A DNA stretch of 52,588 nucleotides from an uncultured Lachnospiraceae bacterium (GTDB taxonomy: Bacteria; Bacillota; Clostridia; Lachnospirales; Lachnospiraceae). Made by a program: the position numbers and the translations under genes. The stretch spans positions 1 to 52,588 of the forward strand of contig CAJUGG010000035.1 in the NCBI GenBank assembly GCA_910585995.1, written 5' to 3'. Below, one piece after another: positions 1-8,129 of this stretch. Under the pieces are notes generated by a model. That model had not been told where the DNA came from. It searched no databases and saw only the letters and a program-made list of their open reading frames with translations. The first letter of the stretch is position 1, and each line of letters opens with the position of its first letter.

Positions 1-23
1 ATAGACATTATTGAAGTATATCA

Positions 24-68
24 CAAAAAAATGAGGCTGTCTAGGCTTAATAACCTTGACAACCTCAT
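24..68 (-). terminator. Rho-independent terminator of the spore protein gene
   Basis: Read on the minus strand, an 11-bp stem (ATGAGG.TGTC paired with GACA.CCTCAT, one mismatch) is followed by seven T residues. It lies 22 bp after the stop codon of the small acid-soluble spore protein gene. Confidence 0.8.
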
Positions 69-90
69 TAATTTTGCTATTTTTTGTTCT

Positions 91-312
91 TTACTGACCG
101 GAAGACATCTGCTGTTCCTGTTTCATGATCATCTTTTTGACCATTTCTCCACCGATGGAACCCGCCTGTCTGCTGGTCAGATCACCATTGTAACCATCTT
201 TCAGCGGTACGCCAAGTTCACTGGCAACCTCTTCTTTAAAACGGTTCATGGCTGCTTTTGCTTCCGGTACTGCCATATTGTTGGTTCCGGAATTGCTGTT
301 CTGATTAGACAT
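91..312 (-). CDS. Small acid-soluble spore protein, alpha/beta type
   Basis: A 73-residue protein of the alpha/beta SASP family, which binds and protects DNA in the dormant spore and is degraded at germination. The family signatures are visible: an N-terminal segment with NMAVPEAKAAMNRFKEEVA, the germination-protease-type region around FKEEVASELG, and the C-terminal LTSRQAGSIGGEMVKKM block. The start at 312 is chosen because GGAGGTGAT lies 8 nt upstream; the longer reading to 345 would begin upstream of this ribosome binding site. It is transcribed alone, with its own terminator and a possible forespore promoter. It is the main evidence that the organism sporulates. Confidence 0.93.
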   Translation of the reverse strand: MSNQNSNSGTNNMAVPEAKAAMNRFKEEVASELGVPLKDGYNGDLTSRQAGSIGGEMVKKMIMKQEQQMSSGQ

Positions 313-330
313 ATCAATCACCTCCATGCC

Positions 331-361
331 CATAGTATCCGCCAAAACGGACAGGACATAC
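331..361 (-). promoter_or_regulatory. Possible sigma-F/sigma-G promoter of the spore protein gene
   Basis: On the minus strand GTATG (361-357) is followed after 16 nt by GGATACTATG (340-331). This resembles the forespore sigma pattern GYATA-N16-GGnnAnAnTR with one mismatch in the -10 part. Spore protein genes are normally under sigma-G, so the fit is expected, but the motif is short and no mapping supports it. Confidence 0.4.
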
Positions 362-382
362 TGGAAGTTTCTGGCTCGTCAA

Positions 383-940
383 TTAAGACAAATGTCCGTA
401 GATAATGCCTTTTTGCAGTTCTTCTGCTTTTTCTTTTGATACAAGCTGTGCGACCAGTGACAGTGCAAATGGAATCGCTGTTCCCATGCCGCGGCTTGTG
501 GTGATATTGCCGTCCACGGCCACTTTTTCAAAGATTACTTCTGCTCCTGTCAGACGGTCTTCAAATCCCGGATAGCAGGCTGCCTTTTTTCCTTTTAACA
601 GTCCAAGGTCTCCAAGCACGCTCGGAGCCGCACAGATCGCTGCCACCTTTTTGCCTGCTTCGCAAAATCTTACAATCTGACGCGTGAGCAGTTCGCAGGC
701 CCCCAGATACTTGGTGCCTGGCATACCTCCTGGAAGCACCAGAAGTTCCGCCTGGTCAAAATCCGCATCTTGTATGCACAGATCTGCCTGAACAGGAATC
801 TGATGGCTGCCTGTCACCATCTTGTCTTCTGAAATGGATACCATCTGTGTATCCACCCCTACTCTTCGCAGGATATCCACCACGGTCAAACCTTCAATCT
901 CCTCAAATCCTTCTGCCAAAAACACATATACTTTGCTCAT
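383..940 (-). CDS. DJ-1/PfpI family protein
   Basis: A 185-residue member of the DJ-1/ThiJ/PfpI superfamily. The family fold is shown by the N-terminal VYVFLAEGFEEIE segment with the conserved Glu, the LLVLPGGMPG strand-turn, and the nucleophile-elbow Cys in VAAICAAPSVLG (about residue 103). Members act as deglycase-like, chaperone-like or stress proteins; the substrate cannot be told from sequence. The start at 940 is preferred because AGGAG lies 7 nt upstream, whereas the longer reading to 964 has no ribosome binding site. The gene lies directly upstream of the spore protein gene in the same direction, but the latter seems to have its own promoter. Confidence 0.88.
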   Translation of the reverse strand: MSKVYVFLAEGFEEIEGLTVVDILRRVGVDTQMVSISEDKMVTGSHQIPVQADLCIQDADFDQAELLVLPGGMPGTKYLGACELLTRQIVRFCEAGKKVAAICAAPSVLGDLGLLKGKKAACYPGFEDRLTGAEVIFEKVAVDGNITTSRGMGTAIPFALSLVAQLVSKEKAEELQKGIIYGHLS

Positions 941-1068
941 ATTGTATCTCCTTTTTTGCTGCATCTGTCCTTACCGATCTGAAAGATGCTGTTTTTTTAG
1001 AATTATCATACCATTTTCTTTTTGATTATGCTATATTATTTTTATCAATATAGAAAGGAGTCTTTGGG

Positions 1069-1530
1069 ATGAAATCTCTGGAAATCGAACGTAAGTTCTT
1101 GGTGCGTACACTCCCTGCTCAACTGGAAACTTATCCGTCTCATCAGATCGAGCAGGGCTATCTGTGCACCGAACCCGTAGTGCGGATTCGCAGACAGGAC
1201 GATTCCTATTATCTCACTTACAAATCCGCCGGGCTTATGGTGCGGGAAGAATACAATCTGCCGCTCACCGAAGAAGCCTACGCCCATCTGAAGACAAAGA
1301 TCGACGGAATCCTGATTTGTAAAAGGCGCTATCGGATCCCCTATGGAACCTATACCATCGAACTGGATCTTTTCGAAGCCCCCTATCATCACCTGCAGCT
1401 TGCAGAGGTGGAATTTTCTTCAGAAGAAGCTGCCCTTGCTTTTGAAGCCCCTGACTGGTTCGGAGAGGATGTCACTCATTCTTCCCGTTATCACAACAGC
1501 AATCTAAGTAAGCCTCAGACCTTTTCTTGA
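1069..1530 (+). CDS. CYTH domain protein (triphosphate tunnel family)
   Basis: A 153-residue single CYTH domain. The diagnostic EIERKFLV motif is at residues 5-12, followed by alternating charged strands (VRIRRQDD, YYLTYKS, KRRYRIPYG, IELDLFE, LAEVEF) that build the triphosphate-binding tunnel. Known members are class IV adenylate cyclases, thiamine triphosphatases and inorganic triphosphatases. The short bacterial single-domain versions are mostly inorganic triphosphatases, so that role is inferred rather than shown. The start follows a good GAAAGGAG site. Its last 59 bp overlap a small gene on the opposite strand. Confidence 0.85.
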   Translation: MKSLEIERKFLVRTLPAQLETYPSHQIEQGYLCTEPVVRIRRQDDSYYLTYKSAGLMVREEYNLPLTEEAYAHLKTKIDGILICKRRYRIPYGTYTIELDLFEAPYHHLQLAEVEFSSEEAALAFEAPDWFGEDVTHSSRYHNSNLSKPQTFS

Positions 1531-1654
1531 TCTCCGCAAGCATTTGCTCTGGTGTCTTTGCATCATCCGGCACCTTCATCCGCATACAGTACAGCCGCAG
1601 AATCCGCAGTTGTATACGAAACTCGATGTAACAATTTCTTAGAAATCTTCTCAT
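1472..1654 (-). CDS. Small hypothetical protein (60 aa), convergent with CYTH gene
   Basis: A 60-residue basic protein not assigned to a family. It has a hydrophobic/basic N-terminal half (RRFLRNCYIEFRIQLRILRL), then a helix containing TPEQMLAEIKKRSEAYLD and a cluster of three cysteines near the end. AAGAGGG lies about 8 nt before the ATG, and the amino acid pattern looks protein-like rather than random. It overlaps the last 59 bp of the CYTH gene tail-to-tail, which is unusual for a real gene pair and lowers confidence. It could be a small membrane-associated protein. Confidence 0.45.
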   Translation of the reverse strand: MRRFLRNCYIEFRIQLRILRLYCMRMKVPDDAKTPEQMLAEIKKRSEAYLDCCCDNGKNE

Positions 1655-1781
1655 ATTTTGCCCTCTTCTTTCTGTGGCACCTTTTAAGGTATTGTGAAAT
1701 GGTAACTGTTAGTACTATTTTTCTCTATTTAACGTTTTAATTTCTATATTTTGTTGCATCATCACAACGCAAACCAGGAAC

Positions 1782-1796
1782 TTGCTATAATAGCAA
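1782..1796 (+). promoter_or_regulatory. Palindromic operator over the -10 box of the XRE gene
   Basis: TTGCTAT-A-ATAGCAA is a perfect 15-bp palindrome whose centre contains the -10 hexamer TATAAT (1786-1791). It lies 18 bp before the start codon of an XRE regulator. No good -35 box is seen at the normal spacing. The arrangement is typical of autorepression by a dimeric helix-turn-helix protein. Confidence 0.6.
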
Positions 1797-1813
1797 CGAA
1801 AAAGAGGTGTATT

Positions 1814-2176
1814 ATGACCAACGAAAAAAACACAGAAATTATTTCTAAAACATTAAAAGAGCTTCGTAACCATCGCCATATGACGCAAGAACAGATCAGC
1901 AAAGATCTGAATATTGCCCGACAGACCTATTCTTATTTTGAGACCGGGAGCAGAACTCCAAGCCTTGATATGGCTCGCCGGTTAGCAGAGTATCACCATA
2001 TCTCTTTGGATCAGCTTGTAATCACCGGAATACATCCTGCTGTTACAGACCCTTTTGATACTCTGCCGGAACCCTATCAAAAAATCATGCGTACCTACCA
2101 TGAATTATCCCCTAGTGCACAACGAGATTTCGAAGACTATCTGGAGTACCTGAAACAACGCGACCAAAAACAATAG
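1814..2176 (+). CDS. XRE family helix-turn-helix transcriptional regulator
   Basis: A 120-residue regulator with one N-terminal Cro/C1-type helix-turn-helix at about residues 12-66 (LKELRNHRHMTQEQISKDLN, then ARQTYSYFETGSRTPSLDMA, then HHISLDQLV). A short charged C-terminal region (residues 80-120) probably mediates dimerisation. The start at 1814 follows AAAGAGGTG; the upstream reading to 1751 would run across the promoter. A perfect palindrome overlaps its -10 box, so it probably represses itself. No toxin or phage partner adjoins it, and its targets are unknown. Confidence 0.88.
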   Translation: MTNEKNTEIISKTLKELRNHRHMTQEQISKDLNIARQTYSYFETGSRTPSLDMARRLAEYHHISLDQLVITGIHPAVTDPFDTLPEPYQKIMRTYHELSPSAQRDFEDYLEYLKQRDQKQ

Positions 2177-2236
2177 ATTGCAGGCTTCGCCAGCAAACCT
2201 CTTATCATGAATAATACTCTTAATCGTATTATACAC

Positions 2237-3511
2237 TTACTTCGCTGCGTAGTAAACGATTTGTCCTGCACAAATCGTATAATAAATTTTTCCGGGAAGC
2301 GTCCAGTCCTTAAACGGTGTATTGGACGCTTTGGAAGCGAAGGTATGGGGAGTCCACATTTCTTCTTCTGAAAATATGACTAGATCTGCAGTGGCATCTT
2401 TTGCAATGCGTGCTGGCGGCAGGCGGTAAAACCGAGCAGGATTTTGACTCATCAAGGTCAAGAGCTGCATCAGCGTGAGATAACCTGGGCGTACCAGGGA
2501 ATGGATCCCTAAAGCCAGCGAAGTCTCAAGCCCTGTGATCCCGCTTGGAGCACTCTTAAGCGGCCTTGCTTTTTCCTCAGCGGTATGTGGTGCATGATCT
2601 GTGACAATCATATCAATCGTACCATCTTTCAGGCCCTCGATGATCGCCATGCGGTCTTCTTCTGTGCGCACCGGAGGATTCATCCTAGCAAGGGTGCCGT
2701 AGGTTAAAACAGCCTCCTCTGTCAAGGTAAAATGATGCGGTGTCGCTTCGGCATGGATGTCGGCACCTAAGTGTTTAGCCAAGCGTACCAGCTCTACCGA
2801 ATTTTTAGAGCTGATATGCTGGATGCATACGGAAGCACCTGTGTGCAGAGCCAGCATACAGTCTCTTGCCACCATAAGGTCTTCTGCGGTTCTGGATGCG
2901 CCTCCATAGCCAAGCTTTTTGGAGACAGCGCCTTGATGGACACCGGGAGCCTGTACAAACAGAGGATGTTCTTCATGAAGGCTCAGGGGCATATCAAGCT
3001 CTCTGGCCTTATTCATAGCTTCCAGTAAAAGTGCTTCATCCAGCAGAGGAATCCCGTCATCCGTAAAACCAGGAGCACCGGCGGCTGCCATGGCTTCCAT
3101 ATCCACCAGTTCTTTTCCTTTAAGACCTTTTGTAATTGCGGATGCCTGTAATATTTGAACGTTTGTAGCCCTTGCTTTTTTCTGTATCTCGGCAAGAATT
3201 TGAGGATTGTCCACTACAGGCCGTGTATTTGCCATACATACCACAGTGGTAAAGCCTCCTCTGGCGGCAGCAGCGGCTCCAGTCAGGATATCTTCTTTCT
3301 CTGTATAGCCCGGATCGCGAAAATGTACATGTGCATCCATCAGTCCGGGCGCTACTACAAATCCTGTGCAGTCTAACACTTTAGCATCCGGAGCACTCAG
3401 TGTCGGTCCCATCTGAACAATCGTTCCCTGATCGATCAAAAGATCTTTCACTTCTTCCGTCTGGGTCACAGGATCTACTACTTTTCCATTTTTTAACAAC
3501 AATAATGACAT
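2237..3511 (-). CDS. pyrC: Dihydroorotase
   Basis: A 424-residue class I dihydroorotase that interconverts carbamoyl-aspartate and dihydroorotate in pyrimidine synthesis. The metal-binding DAHVHFRDPG motif (His61, His63) is followed by later amidohydrolase landmarks: ATPHHF (metal His), ARMNPPVR and the VTDHAPHT loop carrying the catalytic Asp. The length fits the family. The start has TAAGGAGG about 7 nt upstream. It stands alone here rather than inside a pyr cluster, divergent from the CapA-like gene, with its own TTGACC-17-TATACT promoter. Confidence 0.95.
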   Translation of the reverse strand: MSLLLLKNGKVVDPVTQTEEVKDLLIDQGTIVQMGPTLSAPDAKVLDCTGFVVAPGLMDAHVHFRDPGYTEKEDILTGAAAAARGGFTTVVCMANTRPVVDNPQILAEIQKKARATNVQILQASAITKGLKGKELVDMEAMAAAGAPGFTDDGIPLLDEALLLEAMNKARELDMPLSLHEEHPLFVQAPGVHQGAVSKKLGYGGASRTAEDLMVARDCMLALHTGASVCIQHISSKNSVELVRLAKHLGADIHAEATPHHFTLTEEAVLTYGTLARMNPPVRTEEDRMAIIEGLKDGTIDMIVTDHAPHTAEEKARPLKSAPSGITGLETSLALGIHSLVRPGYLTLMQLLTLMSQNPARFYRLPPARIAKDATADLVIFSEEEMWTPHTFASKASNTPFKDWTLPGKIYYTICAGQIVYYAAK

Positions 3512-3565
3512 ACCAATTCCTCCTTACGGCCGTTTTTCATCCACACTTATGTGATTTTATCCTTT

Positions 3566-3594
3566 AGTATAGTATAGTTCTGTATATGGGTCAA
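3566..3594 (-). promoter_or_regulatory. Sigma-A promoter of pyrC
   Basis: On the minus strand TTGACC (3594-3589) and TATACT (3571-3566) are separated by exactly 17 nt, about 55 bp upstream of the pyrC start. Its -35 box lies back-to-back with the -35 box of the divergent capA promoter. Confidence 0.7.
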
Positions 3595-3600
3595 CGCGAT

Positions 3601-3629
3601 TTGACTTTCGGTATTATCCGTGTTACGAT
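3601..3629 (+). promoter_or_regulatory. Sigma-A promoter of the CapA-like gene
   Basis: TTGACT (3601-3606) and TACGAT (3624-3629) are separated by 17 nt. The start codon at 3651 follows about 15 nt after the expected transcription start, leaving just room for the GAGGTG ribosome binding site. Confidence 0.6.
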
Positions 3630-3650
3630 GGGTAAAATGAGGTGACAAAT

Positions 3651-4850
3651 ATGAAACGATCATTTCTTATGGGGATTGCCATCGGCGGCTGTCTTGGCAC
3701 CTGCCTGATCCTGATGCTTCTGATCAGAAACACGTTACAGGCAAGACCTTCAGATCCATTGACACCAGAAGTCTCTATTGCTGAAGAAACAACAGTGGAA
3801 GAATCTACAGAGTTTCCAGCAGATCAAAATAAAACAGAATTATCCGAAGAGGCAGATGCCGAACCAGAGGCAGAAGAAGTCTCAAAAGAAGACCTGTCAG
3901 AAGAATTAAAGCCAGCGCCAAAAGAAGAAGCAGCCCTTGCTTTTGCAGGGGATGTGATGTTTTCCGAACAGTATCTTGCTGCCTACGATCAGGGCGGTAT
4001 CGGTGTACTGGCAGATGAGGAGATGCTTACTTACATGCAGGAGGCGGATCTGTTTATGCTGAATCAGGAATTTCCTTTTAGCCTTCGGGGCGAAGCCATG
4101 GAGGACAAGCAGTATACTTTTTGTCTGGACCCAAAATATGTGAAGATCTTCCAGGATTTAGGATGTGATCTCGTCACGATTGCCAACAATCATGCACTGG
4201 ATTTTGGGCAGGATGCTTTCTGTGACACGCTGGATACTTTAAAAGAGGCGCAGATCTCCTGTGTGGGCGGCGGCTATAACATCACCGAGGCCTCCGCACC
4301 GGCCATCCGCACCATAGCAGGTCAGACGTTTGCGATCTTCGCTGCTACCAGAGTCTCTCCTTCTTATGACTGGTACGCCACTGACAGCCAGCCCGGCATG
4401 TTCCAGACCTACGATCCGAGCAGGCTGAATGAGGCGATCAAAGAAGCCGAACAACAGTACGATCACACCATTGTCTTTCTCCACTGGGGCATCGAGCGTA
4501 ATGAATTTCCGGAAGACTATCAGCGCACCCTGGCAAAAGGCTATATCGATGCCGGCGCAGATCTGGTGATCGGCTGTCATCCGCATATCCTGCAGGGATT
4601 TGAATACTATAACGGTGTCCCGATTATCTATAGCTTGGGAAACTATCTGTTCGGCAACCGGAACGACGAGACTGCGCTTTTAGAAGCCGTCTTCTCCAAG
4701 GAAGAGCCGCTCAAAGTCCGCCTGATCCCCTGCAAACGCTCAGACGGCGTCCTGACACGCATCCAGGAACCCGCATCACTCTACCAGCATCTGAATGAAC
4801 TATCCTTTGATGTTCAGGTACAAGAAGACGGGGTGCTTCAGGGGCTTTAG
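3651..4850 (+). CDS. CapA family protein (poly-gamma-glutamate/metallophosphatase-like)
   Basis: A 399-residue protein with one N-terminal transmembrane anchor (about residues 5-26), an acidic Glu-rich linker (residues 38-95), and a CapA domain. Family landmarks are AGDVMFSEQY (Asp101), NQEFPF, ANNHALDFG, FLHWGIE and VIGCHPHILQGFEYYNG followed by SLGNYLFG. These resemble the calcineurin-type metallophosphatase core. CapA is linked to poly-gamma-glutamate capsule export in Bacillus, but lone homologues like this, without capB/capC, have no settled role. The ATG at 3651 is chosen over a GTG at 3642 because of the AGGTG spacing. It is probably anchored outside the cytoplasmic membrane. Confidence 0.88.
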   Translation: MKRSFLMGIAIGGCLGTCLILMLLIRNTLQARPSDPLTPEVSIAEETTVEESTEFPADQNKTELSEEADAEPEAEEVSKEDLSEELKPAPKEEAALAFAGDVMFSEQYLAAYDQGGIGVLADEEMLTYMQEADLFMLNQEFPFSLRGEAMEDKQYTFCLDPKYVKIFQDLGCDLVTIANNHALDFGQDAFCDTLDTLKEAQISCVGGGYNITEASAPAIRTIAGQTFAIFAATRVSPSYDWYATDSQPGMFQTYDPSRLNEAIKEAEQQYDHTIVFLHWGIERNEFPEDYQRTLAKGYIDAGADLVIGCHPHILQGFEYYNGVPIIYSLGNYLFGNRNDETALLEAVFSKEEPLKVRLIPCKRSDGVLTRIQEPASLYQHLNELSFDVQVQEDGVLQGL

Positions 4851-4854
4851 CACA

Positions 4855-4886
4855 CAAAAAAAGAACGCCCGTCACGAGCGCTCTTT
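4855..4886 (-). terminator. Terminator of tRNA-Leu, between convergent genes
   Basis: The stem AAAGA.CGC/GCG.TCTTT, extended inside by CGT/ACG, is followed on the minus strand by a run of seven T residues. It ends the tRNA-Leu transcript and may also slow read-through from the CapA-like gene. Confidence 0.75.
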
Positions 4887-4896
4887 GCTCTTTTGA

Positions 4897-4978
4897 TGCG
4901 GATAACAGGACTTGAACCTGCACGGGGTTGCCCACCAGAACCTAAATCTGGCGCGTCTGCCAATTCCGCCATATCCGC
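4897..4978 (-). tRNA. tRNA-Leu (anticodon TAG)
   Basis: On the minus strand a perfect 7-bp acceptor stem (GCGGATA/TATCCGC) with discriminator A is seen. The anticodon arm is CCAGA-TTTAGGT-TCTGG, giving anticodon TAG. A long variable arm (TGGGCAACCCCG) and a T arm with GGTTCAAGTCC follow. The long variable arm and discriminator A fit leucine. The CCA end is not encoded. Confidence 0.96.
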
Positions 4979-4990
4979 TTAACTTCTCCT

Positions 4991-5019
4991 ATGTTACCAC
5001 CTGTCCTGGAAAATGTCAA
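4991..5019 (-). promoter_or_regulatory. Promoter of tRNA-Leu
   Basis: On the minus strand TTGACA (5019-5014) and TAACAT (4996-4991) are 17 nt apart, about 12 bp before the mature tRNA. The -35 box overlaps the stop codon region of the upstream DUF1624 gene. Confidence 0.7.
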
Positions 5020-5753
5020 TTAAAAAATACATCTAAGATCCCCATCAGGAGCGGCTGGTGGAGAAGATAGATCACAAGGCTGTATCTTCCTAATATACTA
5101 AAGATCCCCACAGGACATTGCAGCCAGGTTCTTATCGTCTCATAGGGAATGATCATCTTGTACAGAAAATAGCCGCACAGATATAAAAACAACCAAGGAA
5201 ACAGAGAAAAATAGTCGCTGGAATAAAAACCTGGCTCTGGAAATCCCAAAAATGTCATCCCAATCCCCCGATAGAGTCCAACAGGCACGCTCCCAAGCAC
5301 TATGGAGCCAAATCCGAAGCTGTGATGGTTAATATTTCTGGTGACAAAAAACAATCCAGCGCATAATAATATTCCTATAAAACCCGGTATTTTGTCACAG
5401 ATCTTAGATAGTGGAATCATAAGTACCATGGCTGTCCCGATCAGTGTCAGAATCCCAAACAGGATGCGCTCTGAAGGCAGAAAAAGTGAAGTCACAATTG
5501 TGATCACAACTCCCCATCCAAAGACCGTAAGCCCCCGGCGCAGAGGAGATTTTCCAAGGCTCCAGCAAAATCCGGACAATATGATAAATGTCCAGCAGCT
5601 TCCTTGCTGCCACAGATACCCAGGGGTCTTCCAAAACCAGTCTACAGGTACATGAAACAGCTCCACCAGATCATACATGCCATGATAACTCACCATACTG
5701 AGCAAGGCAAGTCCCCGAATCCCGTCCAGCAGATGATATCGTACCTTCTTCAT
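5016..5753 (-). CDS. DUF1624 / heparan-alpha-glucosaminide acetyltransferase-like membrane protein
   Basis: A 245-residue integral membrane protein with about seven hydrophobic segments. The N-terminal RYHLLDGIRGLALLSMVSYH segment is the hallmark of the acyltransferase group that includes DUF1624 and HGSNAT-like proteins; the Asp-Gly-x-Arg-Gly and the following His are the conserved residues. The C-terminal RYSLVIYLLHQPLLMGIL pattern also fits. The likely role is moving an acyl group onto an extracellular sugar or wall component, but the substrate is unknown. It overlaps the upstream thioesterase gene by 4 bp (ATGA), so the two are translationally coupled. Confidence 0.82.
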   Translation of the reverse strand: MKKVRYHLLDGIRGLALLSMVSYHGMYDLVELFHVPVDWFWKTPGYLWQQGSCWTFIILSGFCWSLGKSPLRRGLTVFGWGVVITIVTSLFLPSERILFGILTLIGTAMVLMIPLSKICDKIPGFIGILLCAGLFFVTRNINHHSFGFGSIVLGSVPVGLYRGIGMTFLGFPEPGFYSSDYFSLFPWLFLYLCGYFLYKMIIPYETIRTWLQCPVGIFSILGRYSLVIYLLHQPLLMGILDVFFN

Positions 5754-6166
5754 CCCTGCTCCTTAAGGGCTGCAAGCATCTTTTCATACAGAAGCGGCAG
5801 CTCTTTTTTGATATTGACTAGATGTCCGTCCTTCTTCAGATAACAATGGCTGGAGCTTCCTTCCGCCCGTACTTGTCCGCTCTTTTCTTCCCGCATCACA
5901 TAGGCCAATTCATATTTGATCCCTTTGAATGAAGTCAGTTTTACGTCTATCACAATCCGGTCTCCAAAATATGTCATCGCCCGGTAGTTACACTGGACGG
6001 ACAGCACCGGGCTGACAATCCCCGCCTCCTCTACAGCCTTGTAGGGGAATCCCATCTCATCCATATAGGCGATCCTCGCCTCTTCCATCCATCGAATATA
6101 GTTGGAATGATGGATAATCCCCATCTGATCTGTCTCATAATACTGTGCCTGATGTAGATACTCCAT
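5750..6166 (-). CDS. Acyl-CoA thioesterase, YbgC/FadM-like hotdog fold
   Basis: A 138-residue hotdog-fold thioesterase. The motif YYETDQMGIIHHSNYIRWME carries the catalytic Asp and the turn typical of 4-hydroxybenzoyl-CoA thioesterase and YbgC families, followed by the long hotdog helix (ARIAYMDEMGFPY). Members hydrolyse acyl-CoA thioesters in the cytoplasm; chain-length preference cannot be read. The gene sits 10 bp after the histidine kinase gene and overlaps the DUF1624 gene by 4 bp, so it is probably the fourth gene of the phosphate-regulator operon. Confidence 0.88.
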   Translation of the reverse strand: MEYLHQAQYYETDQMGIIHHSNYIRWMEEARIAYMDEMGFPYKAVEEAGIVSPVLSVQCNYRAMTYFGDRIVIDVKLTSFKGIKYELAYVMREEKSGQVRAEGSSSHCYLKKDGHLVNIKKELPLLYEKMLAALKEQG

Positions 6167-6176
6167 GTCTGTTTAC

Positions 6177-7433
6177 TTATACCTCTCTTTTTTCATTTTC
6201 CTCTATCATACCAGACTTTTCCATATTTTGAAAGAGTATCGTAATCTGTGTTCCCTGTCCCTTTTCACTCTCCAACATCAGTTCTGCACCTTGTTGTGCT
6301 GCCATATGCTTTACAATCGCAAGTCCGAGTCCTGTACCGCCAGTCTCTTTCGAGCGGCTTTTATCCACCCGGTAGAACCGCTCAAAGACCCTCGTCTGAT
6401 GCTCTTTTGCAATACCAATTCCGGTATCCTCCACGCAGAGCATCACCTTGTCTTCCACAGGCTTTACCGTTACAGTCACACTGCCCCCTTCGCGGTTGTA
6501 GCGGATCGCGTTGTCACAGAGATTATATAAGATCTCCTCGGCCATCTCCCGGCTGCCCTGCATCCAGCAGGGACTTCCCTTAAGTGTCAGCGTCACCCGA
6601 TGTTTCTGCGCACTGATCTTCAGCATCTCCACACAGTTTTGCGCAAGCTGCCACAGAGGCACCGGGGAAAAAGCGACCTGATCCGGCTCCATGGCATCTA
6701 ATTCTGACAGCCGGATGATATCATTGATCATCCGCAATAGCCTCGCAGCACTTCTGTGAATCTCTCCTGCAAACCGCGTGACATCTTCAGGTGCTGCCAT
6801 ACGAAGTTCCATCAACTCTGCATAGCCGGAGATCGCCGTTAGAGGGGTCTTTAATTCATGAGAGATATTCGCGGTAAATTCCTGACGCATCTTGGCATTT
6901 TTTAAAATATCCTCTTGCTGCTTTTTAAACACAGCCAGACAAAGCACCAAGATGATCCCCGCAGTCAAAGCAATCACAGGCAGCGTACTTTTGTACATTT
7001 TCCATATACTGGAGGCTTTTTTTGCTACACGCAGCACAGAGCCGTCAGAAAGCTGCACCGCATAATAAAACGCACTTTTGTCCAGTGTGTCTGACCTGCG
7101 GATAGACCTGCCGCTCCCTTCCTGTAATGCCTTTACTACCTCCGGACGATTCCCATGATTGTCAAGTCCTCCCACTTCCACGTCATTGTCATACCAGACA
7201 TGTCCGTCATTGTCAATCAAGGTCAGACGGTACTGCGGAAACTGTAATCCCGTCTTTTCAATCTGTTCCTGTTCCAGAGCTCCTGTCTGCTCCAATAACC
7301 TGGCGCAGGTGGCCAGTTCCTCCATGATCTCTCTGCTGAAAAAGTTATAGAAAACAGCGGTTACAAAAAGCGTTGCCAGACAGACCCCCAATAGTACTGC
7401 AGCTGCAAAATTCCTCTTTGATTTCTTTCTCAT
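6177..7433 (-). CDS. phoR: Sensor histidine kinase, PhoR-like
   Basis: A 418-residue membrane kinase. There are two transmembrane helices (about residues 8-31 and 151-169) around an extracytoplasmic sensor region of about 120 residues that resembles a PAS/Cache-type sensor. A dimerisation domain follows with H-box ISHELKTPLTA (phosphorylated His192), and then an ATPase domain with N-box NLCDNAIRYN, G1 DTGIGI, F-box FERFYR and G2 GGTGLGL. It overlaps the response regulator gene by 4 bp. PhoR is inferred from the pair's position next to a Na/Pi cotransporter with a PhoU domain and from Pho-box-like repeats upstream; the sensor itself does not prove the ligand. Confidence 0.88.
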   Translation of the reverse strand: MRKKSKRNFAAAVLLGVCLATLFVTAVFYNFFSREIMEELATCARLLEQTGALEQEQIEKTGLQFPQYRLTLIDNDGHVWYDNDVEVGGLDNHGNRPEVVKALQEGSGRSIRRSDTLDKSAFYYAVQLSDGSVLRVAKKASSIWKMYKSTLPVIALTAGIILVLCLAVFKKQQEDILKNAKMRQEFTANISHELKTPLTAISGYAELMELRMAAPEDVTRFAGEIHRSAARLLRMINDIIRLSELDAMEPDQVAFSPVPLWQLAQNCVEMLKISAQKHRVTLTLKGSPCWMQGSREMAEEILYNLCDNAIRYNREGGSVTVTVKPVEDKVMLCVEDTGIGIAKEHQTRVFERFYRVDKSRSKETGGTGLGLAIVKHMAAQQGAELMLESEKGQGTQITILFQNMEKSGMIEENEKREV

Positions 7434-8101
7434 TCGATGGTATAACCTACATTTCTAACCGTCTTAATCATGGAAGCGGCACTTTTTAATTTCTGGCGCA
7501 ATGTCTTGATATGCACATCCAGCGTACGGGACTCCCCTTCAAAATGGATGCCCCAAACCCGTTCCATAATCGTATCCCGCGTCAGTACAATTCCCCGGTT
7601 CTGAAGCAGCAGTTTTAAAAGCTCATACTCTTTGTAGGTCAGTTCGCAGGGCGTATTTTGCACACAGACCATATGTTTTTCCTGATCCAGGAATATATTG
7701 CCGGCAGACAAAGACCTTTCTTCCTCCACACGTCTGCTGCGGCGAAGCAGCGCCTTGACCCGCGAGATCAGTTCCATCACACCAAAAGGTTTTGTCATAT
7801 AATCGTCAGCCCCCAGATCCAGACCTTTCACTTTGTCAAGCTCCGTTGTCTTAGCTGTCACCATAATAATCGGAATGTTTTCTGTCTTTGGGTCTTTTCG
7901 AAGATTTCTGACCACCGAAAGCCCATCCTCATCCGGAAGCATAATATCCAAAAGCACACAGTCTGGGAGATGGTCTTTGATCTGTCCGTAAAAATCTCTC
8001 GCACAGCCAAACTCCATCACCTGATACCCGCTGTTTTTCAAGGCAAATCCTTCAATCTCCCGTATATTTTGGTCATCCTCCACAATATAAATCCACGCCA
8101 T
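7430..8101 (-). CDS. phoP: Response regulator, OmpR/PhoB family (PhoP-like)
   Basis: A 223-residue two-domain regulator. The receiver domain has the acidic pocket EDD (8-10), phospho-acceptor Asp52 in LLDIMLPDEDG, Thr82 in MVTAK and Lys104 in TKPFG. The C-terminal winged helix (about residues 125-223) ends with the typical SRTLDVHIKTLRQKL recognition region and VRNVGYTIE. It lies between the Na/Pi cotransporter gene (28 bp upstream) and its kinase (4-bp overlap). It probably regulates phosphate genes, and the 11-bp-phased TTTTAC repeats in front of the cotransporter gene are candidate binding sites. Confidence 0.9.
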   Translation of the reverse strand: MAWIYIVEDDQNIREIEGFALKNSGYQVMEFGCARDFYGQIKDHLPDCVLLDIMLPDEDGLSVVRNLRKDPKTENIPIIMVTAKTTELDKVKGLDLGADDYMTKPFGVMELISRVKALLRRSRRVEEERSLSAGNIFLDQEKHMVCVQNTPCELTYKEYELLKLLLQNRGIVLTRDTIMERVWGIHFEGESRTLDVHIKTLRQKLKSAASMIKTVRNVGYTIE

Positions 8102-8129
8102 TTTTTCCCCTTATCCACAGTCTGCCAGT

